From the NCBI GenBank assembly GCA_029721515.1, contig CM056570.1, positions 2,426,533 to 2,490,532 of the forward strand: a stretch of DNA of 64,000 nucleotides, written 5' to 3'. Positions within the stretch are counted from its first letter, which is position 1. Every line of letters begins with the position of its first letter. A program made the translations under genes and the position numbers. Below are positions 11,377-21,795 of the stretch, piece by piece. The notes beneath the pieces are model-generated. The model saw only the letters and a program-made list of their open reading frames with translations. It was not told the origin of the DNA and ran no database searches. This DNA is from Synanceia verrucosa. Taxonomy: Eukaryota; Chordata; Actinopteri; Perciformes; Synanceiidae.

Positions 11377-11520
11377 TCATTCGTCCTCCAGGGACTCCGT
11401 CTTGATGTCGTTGGGGACCCCTCCGGTTCTGGACAGGGCCAGGATGGTGTGGTTGACAGCGGCCATCTCCACGGCCAGAGAGATGGGGTCCTGGTGCTCG
11501 CTGTGCGCTGCGCTGTCATC
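11377..11520 (-). CDS. hmbox1: hmbox1 last coding exon
   Basis: Acceptor tacttttcag precedes 11520. It encodes 47 residues, beginning DDSAAHSEHQDPISLAVEMA and ending IKTESLEDE, with TGA at 11379-11377. Human ends IKTEALDDD. IKTE is a SUMO-type motif (pattern only). The longer frame printed by ORF calling at 11307-11519 is a shadow in another frame. Confidence 0.95.
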   Translation of the reverse strand, partial: DDSAAHSEHQDPISLAVEMAAVNHTILALSRTGGVPNDIKTESLEDE

Positions 11521-14500
11521 CTGAAAAGTAGAAAGGATTAAGAAGATTCAGAAACTAGTGTCCTCAGGGTTTCCAAAACCAAAAACACAAGAGCAAAAGT
11601 GTGAGGAATTAATTAAAAAGTGAGTTTATGGGCTCTAATGTGAGCAGTAAGGCTTAGCGTATGTGGCTAATGACTTTGAATTTGTGAAAGGAAATTATTT
11701 TAGATGTAAAAAACAGAAAATGAGTGAGTACTGGCATCAAATGATGCCTGTATTCTGACATCTATTTAAAGACAATCAGGGCATAACTTAATACTTTTTA
11801 AGACCTCAACAAATATAATTTAAGACCCAAAAATGTCACAATTTCTTTGGTAGAAAATAGTCAATTTATTGTAGGGCCCGACCAATATGGAGCGTTTGAG
11901 GCTGATGCCAATATTTTTCTCCAATAATATTTTTTTATGATTTTTTTTTTTAATTGAAGGCATAACACTTAATTTTTTCTACAACTTTCAAGAACAAAAA
12001 AGTGAACTTTGTGAAAAAATAATGTGTTAAATTACAGTAAATCTCTGAATACTGTGTTTTCCTGTTGGCATTAAATGCACCATCTGAAAATTTAATACCT
12101 ACAGCAAATTTAAGGTAAATTTAAGACTTTAATTACCCAGATTTTAATTTAAGACATTTTAAGACTTTTTAAGGAACCGAAGAAACGTGACCCAGGTTAA
12201 CATCTTATCTCTCTATAAATGAACATGCAGCGCTGCGCTAAACATGTTAGCATGTTTGTGCTACCTGTGTTGGTGAGGTGGGCTCCAAACGGTAAAGGCC
12301 AAAAGGTCGGCTGAGAGGTCTCTTGTCAAAGTAGGGCAGATCACACGCCTGGAGGAAATGAAAAGTAGCCATTTAGCTCAGTTTTGATCTGAAAAAGATT
12401 CAGCATTCAACAAGGTGACAGGGCTGCTCGCTGCGTTCATTACTTGAACCGACTGTTTTCGCTCTCAGCAGCTTTGACAGGACAGTTTGCATGATGTGCA
12501 ATGAAGAGAAAAGCTGGAAGGTTTGGACAGTCCAGCGCTCACACTTTCCATTTTTACAGGTGAAAGGAGAAGAGAGCCAACTTTAAAGGAACTGGATGTA
12601 AGAAATGTATTTAAATGAATCATAAAATGGCCCTGATATGTCACCAGACATTAAGAAATCATGTTCATTTCAAATACTCATTTCACTGACAACAGTCCAG
12701 CCAGGATATTCTCATTTAAAAAGCCAAGTTGCAGCCCTCAGCTGATGTTGATGTTGTCATGTTGTGTTTTGTGCAGTGTTTCAGCATCTCTGCTCTAGTT
12801 AGCACAGCTGCAGCTACGAACGTGTCGGATAAATAATGTCGAAACCTAAAAGACCTCATTATGAATCTGAAATACGTCATGACAAAGTCAGAAATAAAAC
12901 AAGGATTTGTACAGGAGATGCCTTTGAAAGATGGAGACGGCTGAAAGAGGAATTCTAAGACAAACACCAACGTTGCTAATTTTCTCCTGGACAGGTAAGA
13001 TTCAGCTGTTTGACCAACTTTCTTGTACTGAATGTTTTGGCCACAATCCTACATACAATTCCTTTAAATTCACGTGGTTGGTCAAGAGTTTAGCACAATT
13101 CTTCACTAGAATAAAAGAGTGTTATGTGCTCTCTACATTCGGGGAATTGTACATTCATCTGAAGGAGAACAGTTCTTGAAATGTGTCTTTCTGTGTGAAT
13201 TTGAGCCCACAGGGTCCAACTGCAAATAAATACCACTCCTTAACATGACAGACGTGAAGCTGAGCTGACCTTCTCTTCTCTTTTCCTCTGCTAGCTGTAA
13301 CATAAATCTGCTTTATGTGTCTCTTAGGATCCTGAATCACTCTCTACCTGCTCTGAGAAGTCGTTCCCGTCGATGTCGTCGCTGTTGGAGTGTCCTCCAG
13401 GACTCTGGACATCTATCCCATGACTCTCCAGGATTGTGGCTTCTTGGAGGAAGAGGATGGATCATTAGATTTACGATGGATCACTGATAACATCCTTCAT
13501 TACGTACAGGAGGGCAGTGATTCCCCACCAGGGCACATCACTATCAGCTGCTCATCCATGGAGTTCAGGTTCATTTTCACTTTCCAAACCAAGACTGCAT
13601 TTTTTTTTTCATTCATAAACCTAACTATGTGGTTTTGTTGCATGAACGTACGCAAGTGTATTAGGTTGAGGGATCACCTAATCAATAACGAGCTTGAATA
13701 TGTTCTGGATAAATGGTTTGCAAACTTTAACAAACCAACGTTAACACGGATATTTAAAATATATGACAAAATATTAGGAAAAATACTGTGACAAAAGCTC
13801 ATGTGACGGTGCTGCTGGGAGACAGAGAGCTGTAAATTAGCTAGCACTGCTAACATGCTAAACAGCAGCTGCCAGCTCTTCCAGAGGTCATTACTGATGT
13901 CAGGTGACCGATTAACAATCATTACGCTAATTATGGTGATGAGCTAATGGGGAGAAATGCTATGATTGTGCTTATCACACATGAAAGCGTTGTGTTAACA
14001 CGTCTACAGCTACATTACCAATGTTGGCCCGTCTCTTGATCTCTTTGCGGCGGTTGGCGAACCAGTTGTAAACTTTCAGGGAGGTAACCCTCTCCAGATC
14101 CGACAGCTTCTTGCCTGAAATAAACCACATGAGGATCTGATCACTCAGTGCATCCTGTACCACTTCCTCACGCTCATGATGATAAATGTCTTGTTTGAAT
14201 TATTCTTCTCCCAGTCTGTTCCAATCTTTTTTTATTTCATTCGTTTCGGGCCCAGTTTTTTTATCCAAACTCCACTTTTATTTGTGCTTTCATAAACACG
14301 ACTGTTTCCAAACTGAAGATGGTTAAATATCTGCTGACAGGAAATCACTTTTTATCCCGTCGCACAACAGATGTGACACAGATGTCTGCTTTGTGAAATT
14401 CAGATCCTAAGTGCCCCAGTTAGAACAGAGCACGAGCAAACATTCACATCATTAGTAACACTTAAAGGTCACGTAAAGATGCACGACTGATCACAAAGGT

Positions 14501-17500
14501 TGTGCAGACAGGGACCATTTCCTTGGTAATATTCTGAATATTTGCATTATACACACAGAAATATCTGTCCATGTTTACCTGGCTTCTGAATTACAGCATT
14601 GCAGGCGTTTGCTATCTCCTCCCGTTTGGCCTCATCTGGGTACTGGTTGTCGTTGAAGTAGCTATAAATAGCAGAAGAGTCACACTGATTAAATTAATTT
14701 CACGACACAAGGACAACGTCAACAGAGTGAATTTATGTATGCGGTACATCCGAGTCACTACTGAGGCTGTGAGGCAACATCACAATACAGGCTTTTTTTT
14801 GTTTTTTTTCTTGCACAGGTTGCAATCTTTCCTCAACTCCATGTGGAAATAAGGGAGAACAGATGATCAAACTCCCCATTTCTCATCTTAAATCCAATGC
14901 TCCACTTTCCCTCAGCTCACCTCTCCATCACGGCCAGGCACTCTTTTCTCCACGTGAAGCGACTTCCTCGACGCAGCCTGAAGGTCCCGGGGGCCGTGGC
15001 GATGGGGGGTGGGGTTTGCCTCCACTCCATTTCCTCCAGCGGTAACGGAGCCGGCCTCATGTTCAGAGTGGCACCTGGAGCAGGAAGCATCACAGTCACT
15101 GGTGAGTTACAAGCAGCACCAACTTTTACCAGCAGAATGTGGGGGGGGAATAAAAAAAAGCCTGTCCCTGAGTGAAAATGTAAGCCGAAGTGCATGTCAC
15201 TTTTTGCAGATCTCACGATTATAAACTGAACTGGATAGTGCTGACAAAGGCTGCGCTGCCTCGTCTCAAATCATGACCACAGCAGAAACGAAAAGCACAC
15301 AGAAAGGTTTCATTTGCACTAAAAACTCATTAAACTATCTGCATTACACAGCAGCCAGTAAGAAGTCAGGCGCTCACCCTCATCACTGCATCAGAGGCCT
15401 CAGCTACAGACCAGGTTATCACAAGTGCATGAATGGAGGGAATCAGTTTTCTCTGCGGCAGCGATGGAGGTGTGAACGCAGGGCTGGGCCGGGCCGAGCC
15501 GAGCCGGGCTCCGCCTGGCCATAAATAGCTTAGAGCAGTTTCCGCTGCTGTCGGCGCTGGCAGGGCTCCACTGAGGAACATGCCGCAGAGGACGAGGCGT
15601 GGGATGTCTGCTGCCTGCCTATAGGCTGGAGCTGCACATGCACAGCTGGGACGTGAAGCAGCATGAGGCCTGTTGTTTTAGCTGTGAATCATTTGCAGCG
15701 AGAGGCGTTTTAATGTTGGCTAAGATAACAGAGTCATCTTTTGACTTTGAACGTCTCTGCTCCATCAAGAAAAAAATAATCTGGTCTTGAAACTAGGCGT
15801 GGGTCGATATTACATCAGAAGAAAAGGTATCGCGATATTTTGCCATATCTATATTTTTCCGACACCTTTACTTGAAACAGGACTACGTGTTATAACATAA
15901 TAATTATACTCCTCCCAATGCACACATCCTGAAAAATGTCAGGTGCCATGTAGGTTTGACTGGAAATCAGAGGCAGGAATTTAGTTTTAGTTTTAGCCCA
16001 AACTTATGGAGATATTGACACCGATCAGATAAATCAAAGACTGTCCGAGAAGTAATTCAAAGGTCGCAGGTCCAAATCAAAATGCGATAATCTGTCACAT
16101 TACTATGTATTTGCAGAGAAGATGAGACTTGATTTACAAAAGATCTGACCGCCTGAAGACTTAACCCGACTTCAAAATCAAAAACATTAAAGTGTAAAGT
16201 AATATCCTGAAACTTGGCAAATCGAAAACTTCCTCTTTGCTCTGAAATTCAGCCTGGAGTGAAACCTTATCTTCCTGCACTGGCCTAAAATTCATATCAC
16301 ACATCAAAAAGCTTCATAAAAGATATTAACATGGAGCTGCAGCACCATATATTGTTTATCACATCTCACTGCACCACATACTGAGTGCTTATCTCATTAA
16401 CAGCCTATCAGGAAGCTGCTGGCAGCACACCGCTCCCCCCTGCATCCAACAGAAAAACTGTGACTAAAATGAGACGAGCATACATAATGTCCTCGATGAC
16501 GACTGTATGACTGCAGTGATCGTCTACCTGGCGTGGTTTTCTCCAGCGTGTACCAGCGGTAGAAAGCCCTCTTCTTCTGCTCGCTCAGGTCGGAGCCGTG
16601 CTGCAGCAACCAATGGGAGATCCTGCTCTGGCTGATGCCTGGAAAGCAGCCAGACGTCGAATTACAACAGTGAGTGTTTTGCATCGAGCGCCGGCACAAT
16701 CTGTAGACAAACCCTTGGAAGAACTCAAGAGGGGACGGAGGGGAATACTCTCAGCTTGGCTTCACATTTATGTATTCAAGCTGAAACACTTTGAACTCCT
16801 TTCTTCTGGTCACTTGATGTTTTCGTCGAAGTGGAAATCAACTCTTTGAGTGCCAGCTGTTTCTTAAAATCAAAAGGGCCTTGTGCCAGCATTTTTCACC
16901 CAGTTTGAGTCATCAAGTTAAGATTTGCAGACGTGGGAACCAATTGTTCTGTACAGATTTTGAAAACAATATATTAATTTCCGTCACAGCCACCGAACAA
17001 ACAGAAACAGATGTATAAAATTTACATTTTCAGCATCATGTCTTCTATTTAACCAGAAGGAAGTTTTGACACACATGATGCTAGGAACAATATCACCAAA
17101 AGGCAAACTTGGCTCATCATATTTGCCAAATCTCCAATTGCCAAGACTCTGAAATTTGGTAGAATGTCAATAATATTTTAATATGATGGTTTCAAGACAT
17201 GTTTTATGTCTTCTATTGTGCACTGTTTTGTTAGGAGTTTTATGTCTGAAGACAGTGAACCCAAAAAAGACAAAGATTGGCAAAAATCTACTGCCCATAT
17301 TCTGCCAAAAGTGTTTGAGCTCTTGTCTCAAAAAAGACTCAAATATAATGTAAATACAGTTTGAACAGAACATAAAATAGAAATAAAACCCTCTATCTGG
17401 TGTCAAAAAGCATCCTGGCGTTGTGATGCTGTTCAGATTTGACATGAAACATTAAAAACACGTTTCACATTTGACATATGTTACAAACACATGTGCACTA

Positions 17501-19902
17501 CAGACAAAATGGCAGAACACGTGCAGGCGTCAGGAGTGTCTGTGCTGTTACTAACCGGTAACTTGTGCCACCACTGCCTGAGAGATCCTCCTGTTCCCCA
17601 GGAACGCCTTGATCTCCTCTTTCACCATGCTGCTGTCCCTCCTGCAGACAGCAAGTCAGAACACAGCAGCACTTAAAGCACAGCGTGTGAAGAGCCCAGC
17701 TGCTCGAACAGCATGTGAAAGAAGTGCACTTTATTTAAAACCTGACTGATCAGACTGATGTCACAAACATGGTGCAGATAAGATGCCGGATGATCTTTGA
17801 ACGCCTGGATTTTCAGCACCTTTTTCTCTGGATTTACACATGTTCAGTGGTGGTGTGAGCTGCAGCACCAGTGATCCCCATGTGTCAGATAAATCAACCC
17901 TGTGTGTTTTTGTACTGTGAAAGTCCATTTTAATCTGAGGGTGCATTATTATCACTGTTGTTGTTGTTGGCGTGTCGCTCTTTTTTTCTTCCACATAATC
18001 ACCGGAACACAAAGCCATGAATTTTAACGACCTGAGCCGTAATCGAGCACTCTATACATTCAAAATGTATCTGGCGGACATGTTTCCTCTCTGTTCGTCC
18101 TCGTCGAGGTCAAATTAAAACATGCACAGACTTGCAGTCACACAGTGTTCCCACCCTGCTTCCTGGCTGGGAGCCCAGTCCCCTCCCTTACATACTGTAT
18201 ATACAATAACATACGCAGCCACAAGCTTAGGACAGCTCTGGATTAATTCCTCATGCTGCTGCAGATCGTGGACACCTGTCAAATGTGCAAACCGGTTGGT
18301 GCACATACTATTTCTTTTCTTTCACCAGCAGGCATTTCCACCCAACTTTAAACCACACAATCACAGCATCCTCTGATCCACGATCCAAAATGGAGCAGGC
18401 ATCAAAGTCCTGAGCGCTCTGTTAGCGTGTCTTTTTTTTTTTTTTCTGAAATGAAAATGCATCACGACTACTCGACATCCAGCATCAATATCCTCCACGC
18501 CGGCCTCTCGCGGCGCGGCTAAAATTAGAGCTACAAAAAAGAAACACTGCTTGTATCGACACCAGCGAATCGATGTAGCACAAGCTGCTGTACAAGGATG
18601 AGGAGGAGGACGGGGGGTTGTTGGGATGCCAACTCAGAAGGCCGAACCTCTACAGGGACAGAAATGTGCACTTAGAAGAGAGAGAGAGAGGAATCAGAAG
18701 GCACCATGGGATTGTTGACAAGCGGAAACAGCATCACGTCTCTGCAGCGAGGCGCTGGACAGACGACGACGGCGTCTAAACGCTACTCAACTTCTGTGTG
18801 AACAGTAGTTGATACGGCAATATATCACAAAACTTTTTCCCCTGATATAATATTGATTTTTTATTTCTTAATATTGATTTTTTTTCCCCCCCCAAAAAAA
18901 GGTCATGTTTTGGGCTGATTGATCACGTTAACGAGGTAACCTCGAGTCTATATGTATGTGTTTATAAACACATACATAGTCTATATACAACTTGTATTTT
19001 AAGCTGCATTTTAAATTTCTCAGTGATCTATATAGAATATCACAATAATGTATTGTATCGTGACTCAAGTATCGCGATACGTATCGTGAAGTCCTTACCA
19101 ATAGCCAGCCCCACTGAAGAGGACATGGAAATGAACGCAGAGCCTTCATGTCGTACCGGAGGTGATGGATCATCAAGTGTTGCACTAATAGAGGAACACG
19201 TGATGCTTTTTCTTGTTTTGTATTGTTTTGTGACTCATTAAAAAAAGTGTCCAGCCTTTGTTCCTTGCTGCATGAAAACCTTTAGTCAGGATTATTAAAA
19301 AAAACACTCATATTGAGCAGATGATGCCATTTGATGTTGCTCCTATGTGATGCTGTGTCATGTTTCACAGGTGAACGCTTGTAAAGGCGTGAACCCCTGC
19401 AGGCTTTTCCACAGAATACGTCCATTTTAATGTCAGAACATAATAACACATCATCTCAGCGAGAACGCCTCTCAATGCCGTCTCTGTTATTTCGCCACGC
19501 CATCACAGGATGTACATTTTTATGTGGTAAAACTGTACAAGAAATGATCCTCACAGCTGCCATGTGATTCTGCTGCGCTCATAAAAAAAAAAAATCTGTA
19601 CCATATCAGCTGTCATTTTCTTTTTGTCTGCATAACTGAAAATGTGAACAAGAGCTCCGCTGAGGGTTGATGAACTCACAGAGCTGCAGCAATGAAGCAT
19701 TTATGGCAATTTATGGCAATTTATGGCTTTTTCTGCACTAAGACAAAGGAAAACAATTAGTTGATTAACTGATTAATCAAAGCAACAAAAATACACAAAC
19801 TGAACAACTGATCCGATCACTGAGAAAATCCATTCCATTACTTGTTTAGTATTTCATCCTTACAGTCGCTTAACATTAAACTAACCAGCTGAAGCTTTTA
19901 CT

Positions 19903-19933
<31 letters not shown>

Positions 19934-21399
19934 TAGATATAGATATATATCAGGAGATATTATATCAGAGGAAAAAGTATCGCAATATATTGCCATATCG
20001 ATATCAGTTCCCACCCCTAATTAACGTTTCACCTCACAGTAAGCTTAGTTTGTCTCATTATATGACCTCTGGCTCGGATGAAAAGCTCCTCAGTGTAACT
20101 TCAACTCTCAATAATCAAAATTAGCGCAAAAAAACAAAAAACAGTCAGACTAAAGCTGGAAATACTATTTCTAAAACAGATAAGAGTGACAAGCTTGCTT
20201 GTTCATCATAAAACAGCTACTAGATGTACTTCAGAGTTAACTTCCTAAAAGTAAACTTTTAACAGTAATAAAAAAAAAATCCATGACAAATGGGCCAACT
20301 CCATCTGCTGATGAAGATCATGAGATGTGATCAAAAAGCTCCAGAGCCAAATTAACTTTGTGGTGAGCTTGTTTTCTTTTTCTAGCTTTTTGTGGGAAAA
20401 AAACAAGCATGCAGCAGCACACAATGGAGCTTCAGTGGAGTTTCTATTGAATTAACCCTCACATCAACTGCTTTTTCCTGACAACACCGCCAATAAAGAC
20501 GACGCCCAGACTGAAACACAAACTGGAAACGGTGAGAAGAGATGCATCACAGCTTAGTAGTCATGTGAAAGGATCACTGGTAGTGCAGACATGATGGAAA
20601 CGTGCTCATTCATTCATGCTCTGTTCACTTCACACAGCAAGTGGACATGCTGTCCACGTCTACAAGCACCAAACTGAAGTTGGACAAATGGCTGAAAAGT
20701 TCCCCAAACAAACTTTCAACGCTTCGTTTCCACTGACCTCATCAGCTCCTCCACCTTGTCGTCAATGTCCAGGTCCTCCTCTGCAGCTTCGAACCCGAAC
20801 GCTCGCGCTGCAGCCGCGCTGTTCACCGGGTATCTGGGAGGAGACAGCTTCCCGTTGGGCGTGGCGGCGAGGCTGTCCCGGCCATTCTGCGTCAGAGCCA
20901 CCAGCGAGACCGGCGAGGGCAAGATGGCGGAGGGCGGCGGTGGGCCCGGAGGCGGGGAGGTGTCGTAGCTGTTGCTGGGAGACGGCGAGAGTCCGCCTGC
21001 GCTGCCGAACTGCGTCTGCGTGGCAGTGGAGATCTTGGAGGTCGTGGATGAGGCGGCGGCCGCTGAGAGGTCGCCGGTGCTGCCCTCACCGCTGTTGTTG
21101 CCGTTGCACGTCACGGCAGAGGTGGTGGTTGCAGAGGCAGTGTTGTTATTGTTGAATGGTGTGGCATTAGAGGCAGAGTTGTTGGTGCAGCCGTTCGCCC
21201 CGCCTACCCCGTAGCAGGATGAGGAGGAGGAGGAGGAAGAGGTGCGGCGGCCAAACTTGTCGCCGTGCTCCCGGTCCAGCCGGTCCAGAGTGTCGAGAGC
21301 GTGCAGGATCTCCTGCTTGCTCATGCCGGAGCGACGCAGCCGCTGCAGCAGATCTATCTGCTCAATAGTGAAGCGCGGCTCATCGCTAAACTCAGACAT
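11377..21399 (-). CDS. hmbox1: Homeobox-containing protein 1 (HMBOX1/HOT1), complete, 9 coding exons
   Basis: Minus-strand join: 21399-20738, 17641-17556, 16638-16528, 15074-14921, 14661-14579, 14114-14019, 13442-13348, 12348-12265 and 11520-11377, giving 504 residues. HMBOX1 is a nuclear HNF1-type homeodomain protein; the mammalian form (HOT1) binds double-stranded telomeric TTAGGG repeats and supports telomerase recruitment. Seen: an N-terminal helical region DEPRFTIEQIDLLQRLRR (about 7-45); a low-complexity Ser/Asn/Thr region (50-190); a POU-like domain (about 220-287) with ISQSRISHWLLQ; an atypical homeodomain (about 318-396) with an HNF1-like long loop and recognition helix KVYNWFANRRKEIKRR; and a conserved tail, HQDPISLAVEMAAVNHTILA. 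Every junction is GT-AG and in frame. Human is 420 residues; the excess is mainly in the first coding exon. Dropping the 84-nt exon gives 476. Confidence 0.96.
11521..12264 (-). other. hmbox1: hmbox1 intron, mostly repeat family A
   Basis: A 744-bp intron. Its central part, 11765-12180, is an inverted copy of repeat family A. The remainder is unremarkable. Confidence 0.75.
11765..12180 (-). repeat. Dispersed repeat family A, copy 2 (inverted)
   Basis: The reverse complement matches 3640-4120 and 32520-33000: AGAAAATAGTCAATTTATTG, TTGAAGGCATAACACT, TTCAAGAACAAAAAAGTGAA and TAAGACATTTTAAGAC appear in the expected order. Confidence 0.75.
12265..12348 (-). CDS. hmbox1: hmbox1 84-nt cassette exon
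   Basis: Acceptor catttcctccag precedes 12348 and donor CACAG|gtagca follows 12265. It is exactly 28 codons, phase 0 at both ends and with no stop, beginning ACDLPYFDKRPLSRPFGLYR and ending PTSPTQ. The main human form joins SEQ directly to DDS, skipping this segment, so it is probably alternatively spliced. The open, well-bounded frame argues for a real exon. Confidence 0.8.
12349..13347 (-). other. hmbox1: hmbox1 intron containing a MITE
   Basis: A 1-kb intron, half of it the TIR element at 12582-13068. The rest shows nothing recognisable. Confidence 0.7.
12582..13068. mobile_element. MITE with TTTAAAGGAAYTG ends
   Basis: The left end TTTAAAGGAACTGGATGTA (12582-12600) and the inverted right end (13050-13068) match at 17 of 19 positions. 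The interior, including CATAAAATGGCCCTGATATG and CAGTCCAGCCAGGATATTCT, resembles a repeat frequent in fish. The short open frames inside are not genes. Confidence 0.7.
13348..13442 (-). CDS. hmbox1: hmbox1 coding exon after the homeodomain
   Basis: Acceptor cttcctccaag precedes 13442 and donor GAGCAG|gtagag follows 13348. It completes the Glu codon and encodes ATILESHGIDVQSPGGHSNS, then DDIDGNDFSEQ, nearly identical to human. The + strand frame at 13390-13791 is its antisense shadow. Confidence 0.95.
13443..14018 (-). other. hmbox1: hmbox1 intron
   Basis: A 576-bp intron with AT-rich sequence, no repeat shared with the rest of the window, and no other feature seen. Confidence 0.75.
14019..14114 (-). 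CDS. hmbox1: hmbox1 coding exon, homeodomain recognition helix
   Basis: Acceptor tttatttcag precedes 14114 and donor CATTG|gtaatg follows 14019. It encodes KKLSDLERVTSLKVYNWFAN and RRKEIKRRANI, the third helix with the diagnostic WF-N-R pattern (WFANRR) that contacts DNA. The sequence is essentially identical to human. Confidence 0.97.
14115..14578 (-). other. hmbox1: hmbox1 intron
   Basis: A 464-bp intron with no recognised feature. Confidence 0.75.
14579..14661 (-). CDS. hmbox1: hmbox1 coding exon, homeodomain loop
   Basis: Acceptor ctatttatag precedes 14661 and donor GCCAG|gtaaac follows 14579. It encodes YFNDNQYPDEAKREEIANAC and NAVIQKP, the homeodomain segment with the extended loop shared with HNF1 factors. 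Confidence 0.96.
14921..15074 (-). CDS. hmbox1: hmbox1 coding exon, start of homeodomain
   Basis: Acceptor cttcctgctccag precedes 15074 and donor GAGAG|gtgagc follows 14921. It encodes ATLNMRPAPLPLEEMEWRQT, then a Pro-rich linker and the basic homeodomain arm FRLRRGSRFTWRKECLAVME. Confidence 0.96.
15075..16527 (-). other. hmbox1: hmbox1 intron with a GC-rich spot and a repeat fragment
   Basis: A 1.45-kb intron. It contains a short GC/CpG-rich patch at 15465-15600 and, at about 15793-15870, a fragment of the CAATATATCGC-type repeat. Nothing else recognised. Confidence 0.65.
15793..15870 (+). repeat. CAATATATCGC-type repeat fragment
   Basis: GCGTGGGTCGATATTACATC, GTATCGCGATATTTTGCCAT and similar words are shared with 18800-19105, 19950-20025, 37338-37565 and partly 62872-63000. 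Self-complementary ATATCGATAT-type words suggest a decayed short DNA element. Confidence 0.5.
16528..16638 (-). CDS. hmbox1: hmbox1 coding exon, POU-like domain second half
   Basis: Acceptor gctgctttccag precedes 16638 and donor CGCCAG|gtagac follows 16528. It encodes ISQSRISHWLLQHGSDLSEQ and KKRAFYRWYTLEKTTP, the HNF1-type POU-like DNA-binding segment, almost identical to human. Confidence 0.97.
16639..17555 (-). other. hmbox1: hmbox1 intron with a decayed MITE copy
   Basis: A 917-bp intron. An old copy of the TTAA-type MITE begins at 16840. Sequence from about 17000 to 17450 is AT-rich without recognised features. Confidence 0.6.
16840..16985 (+). mobile_element. TTAA-type MITE, old diverged copy
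   Basis: AACTCTTTGAGTGCCAG (16840-16856) is an exact left terminal repeat of the MITE. The following TTGTGCCAGCATTTTT, TTTGAGTCAT and TTCTGTACAGATTTTGAAAA track the body of the intact copies with many differences. The right end is not recognisable. Confidence 0.5.
17556..17641 (-). CDS. hmbox1: hmbox1 coding exon, POU-like domain first half
   Basis: Acceptor tgtctgcag precedes 17641 and donor TTACCG|gttagt follows 17556. With the AG carried over from the previous exon it encodes R-RDSSMVKEEIKAFLGNRR, then ISQAVVAQVT. Human has RDSSVIKEEIKAFLANRR. Confidence 0.96.
18800..19105 (+). repeat. CAATATATCGC-type repeat, long copy
   Basis: Shares GGCAATATATCACAAAACTT, CCTTAATATTGATTTTTT-like words, a run of Cs and As, and TATCGTGAAGTCCTTACCAA with 37338-37565. 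About 300 bp with no coding potential. Confidence 0.6.
19903..19950. repeat. (ATCT)n/(AT)n microsatellite, palindromic
   Basis: TATCTATATCTATATCTATA runs into (AT)n and returns as TATAGATATAGATATA, so the patch can fold on itself. Confidence 0.8.
19950..20025 (-). repeat. CAATATATCGC-type repeat fragment
   Basis: GAAAAAGTATCGCAATATAT and TTGCCATATCGATATC match the other members; it ends near CCCACCCCTAATTAACG. Confidence 0.5.
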
Positions 21400-21406
21400 C
21401 CTGCTG
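20738..21406 (-). CDS. hmbox1: hmbox1 first coding exon
   Basis: The ATG at 21399-21397 starts MSEFSDEPRFTIEQIDLLQR, aligning with human MSHYTDEPRF, which is internal in the human protein (residue 13). The acceptor CTCGTCCAG precedes about 21406, leaving 7 nt of 5'UTR in this exon; CAG repeats make 21403 also possible. The donor is ATGAG|gtcagt after 20738. After GDKFGRR comes a Ser run and Asn/Thr/Ala-rich sequence, then SPSPSNSYDTSPPPGPPPP and the conserved acidic EEDLDIDDKVEELM. Human lacks most of the low-complexity insert. Confidence 0.94.
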
Positions 21407-21424
21407 CTGGACGAGAGACAAGAC

Positions 21425-21795
21425 AGACAGGTTGAGACACAGAGGAGGGGGAGAGGAAACAGGAAATACAGGGGGGGGGTTCAGGAAAGCAAGTGAGTGG
21501 ATGTTCAAGATCTGGAAGATGGGGGGGGGGGCAGGAGGAGAAAGAGAGGTGTTGAAAAGGAGGCGCAAGGAGGAAAGTGAGGCAGAAAGGAGACAGATGA
21601 AAGGATGATGGAGGCAATGAGAGGATTAAGTAGAAAATGATGGGAGAGGAGGAGTGAGGTGGAGGAGAGTTAGAGGGGTGAAGCAGAAAGAGAGGGAAAG
21701 CTGCAAGAAGAAAACAAAGAGGCAGCAAATAAGAAAAAAGGAAGACAAGAGCGATGGAGATAGAGTGTGAAAGAAAGGAGGGAGGGAGGGGCAGG
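21425..21795 (+). repeat. 370-bp polypurine tract with G runs
   Basis: The + strand is overwhelmingly A and G, with runs of 9 and 11 consecutive G near 21471 and 21521. On the hmbox1 transcript it reads as a long C/U tract directly upstream of the first coding exon acceptor. Confidence 0.85.

Larger units (their letters stand above)
17642..20737 (-). other. hmbox1: hmbox1 intron with low-copy repeats
   Basis: A 3.1-kb intron. It holds CAATATATCGC-type repeats at 18800-19105 and 19950-20025, an (ATCT/AT)n patch at 19903-19950, a short triplicate ATTTATGGCA at 19700-19730, and an ATTAATCGATTA-type fragment at about 19755-19830. No additional exon recognised. Confidence 0.65.

Noticed and set aside
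13390..13791. 133-codon + strand open frame
   Set aside because: It covers the antisense of an hmbox1 exon and then runs into intron; no family features.
20616..21155. 179-codon + strand open frame
   Set aside because: Antisense shadow of the hmbox1 first coding exon; its Arg/Cys-rich translation is typical of reverse-complemented Ser/Ala/Pro codons.
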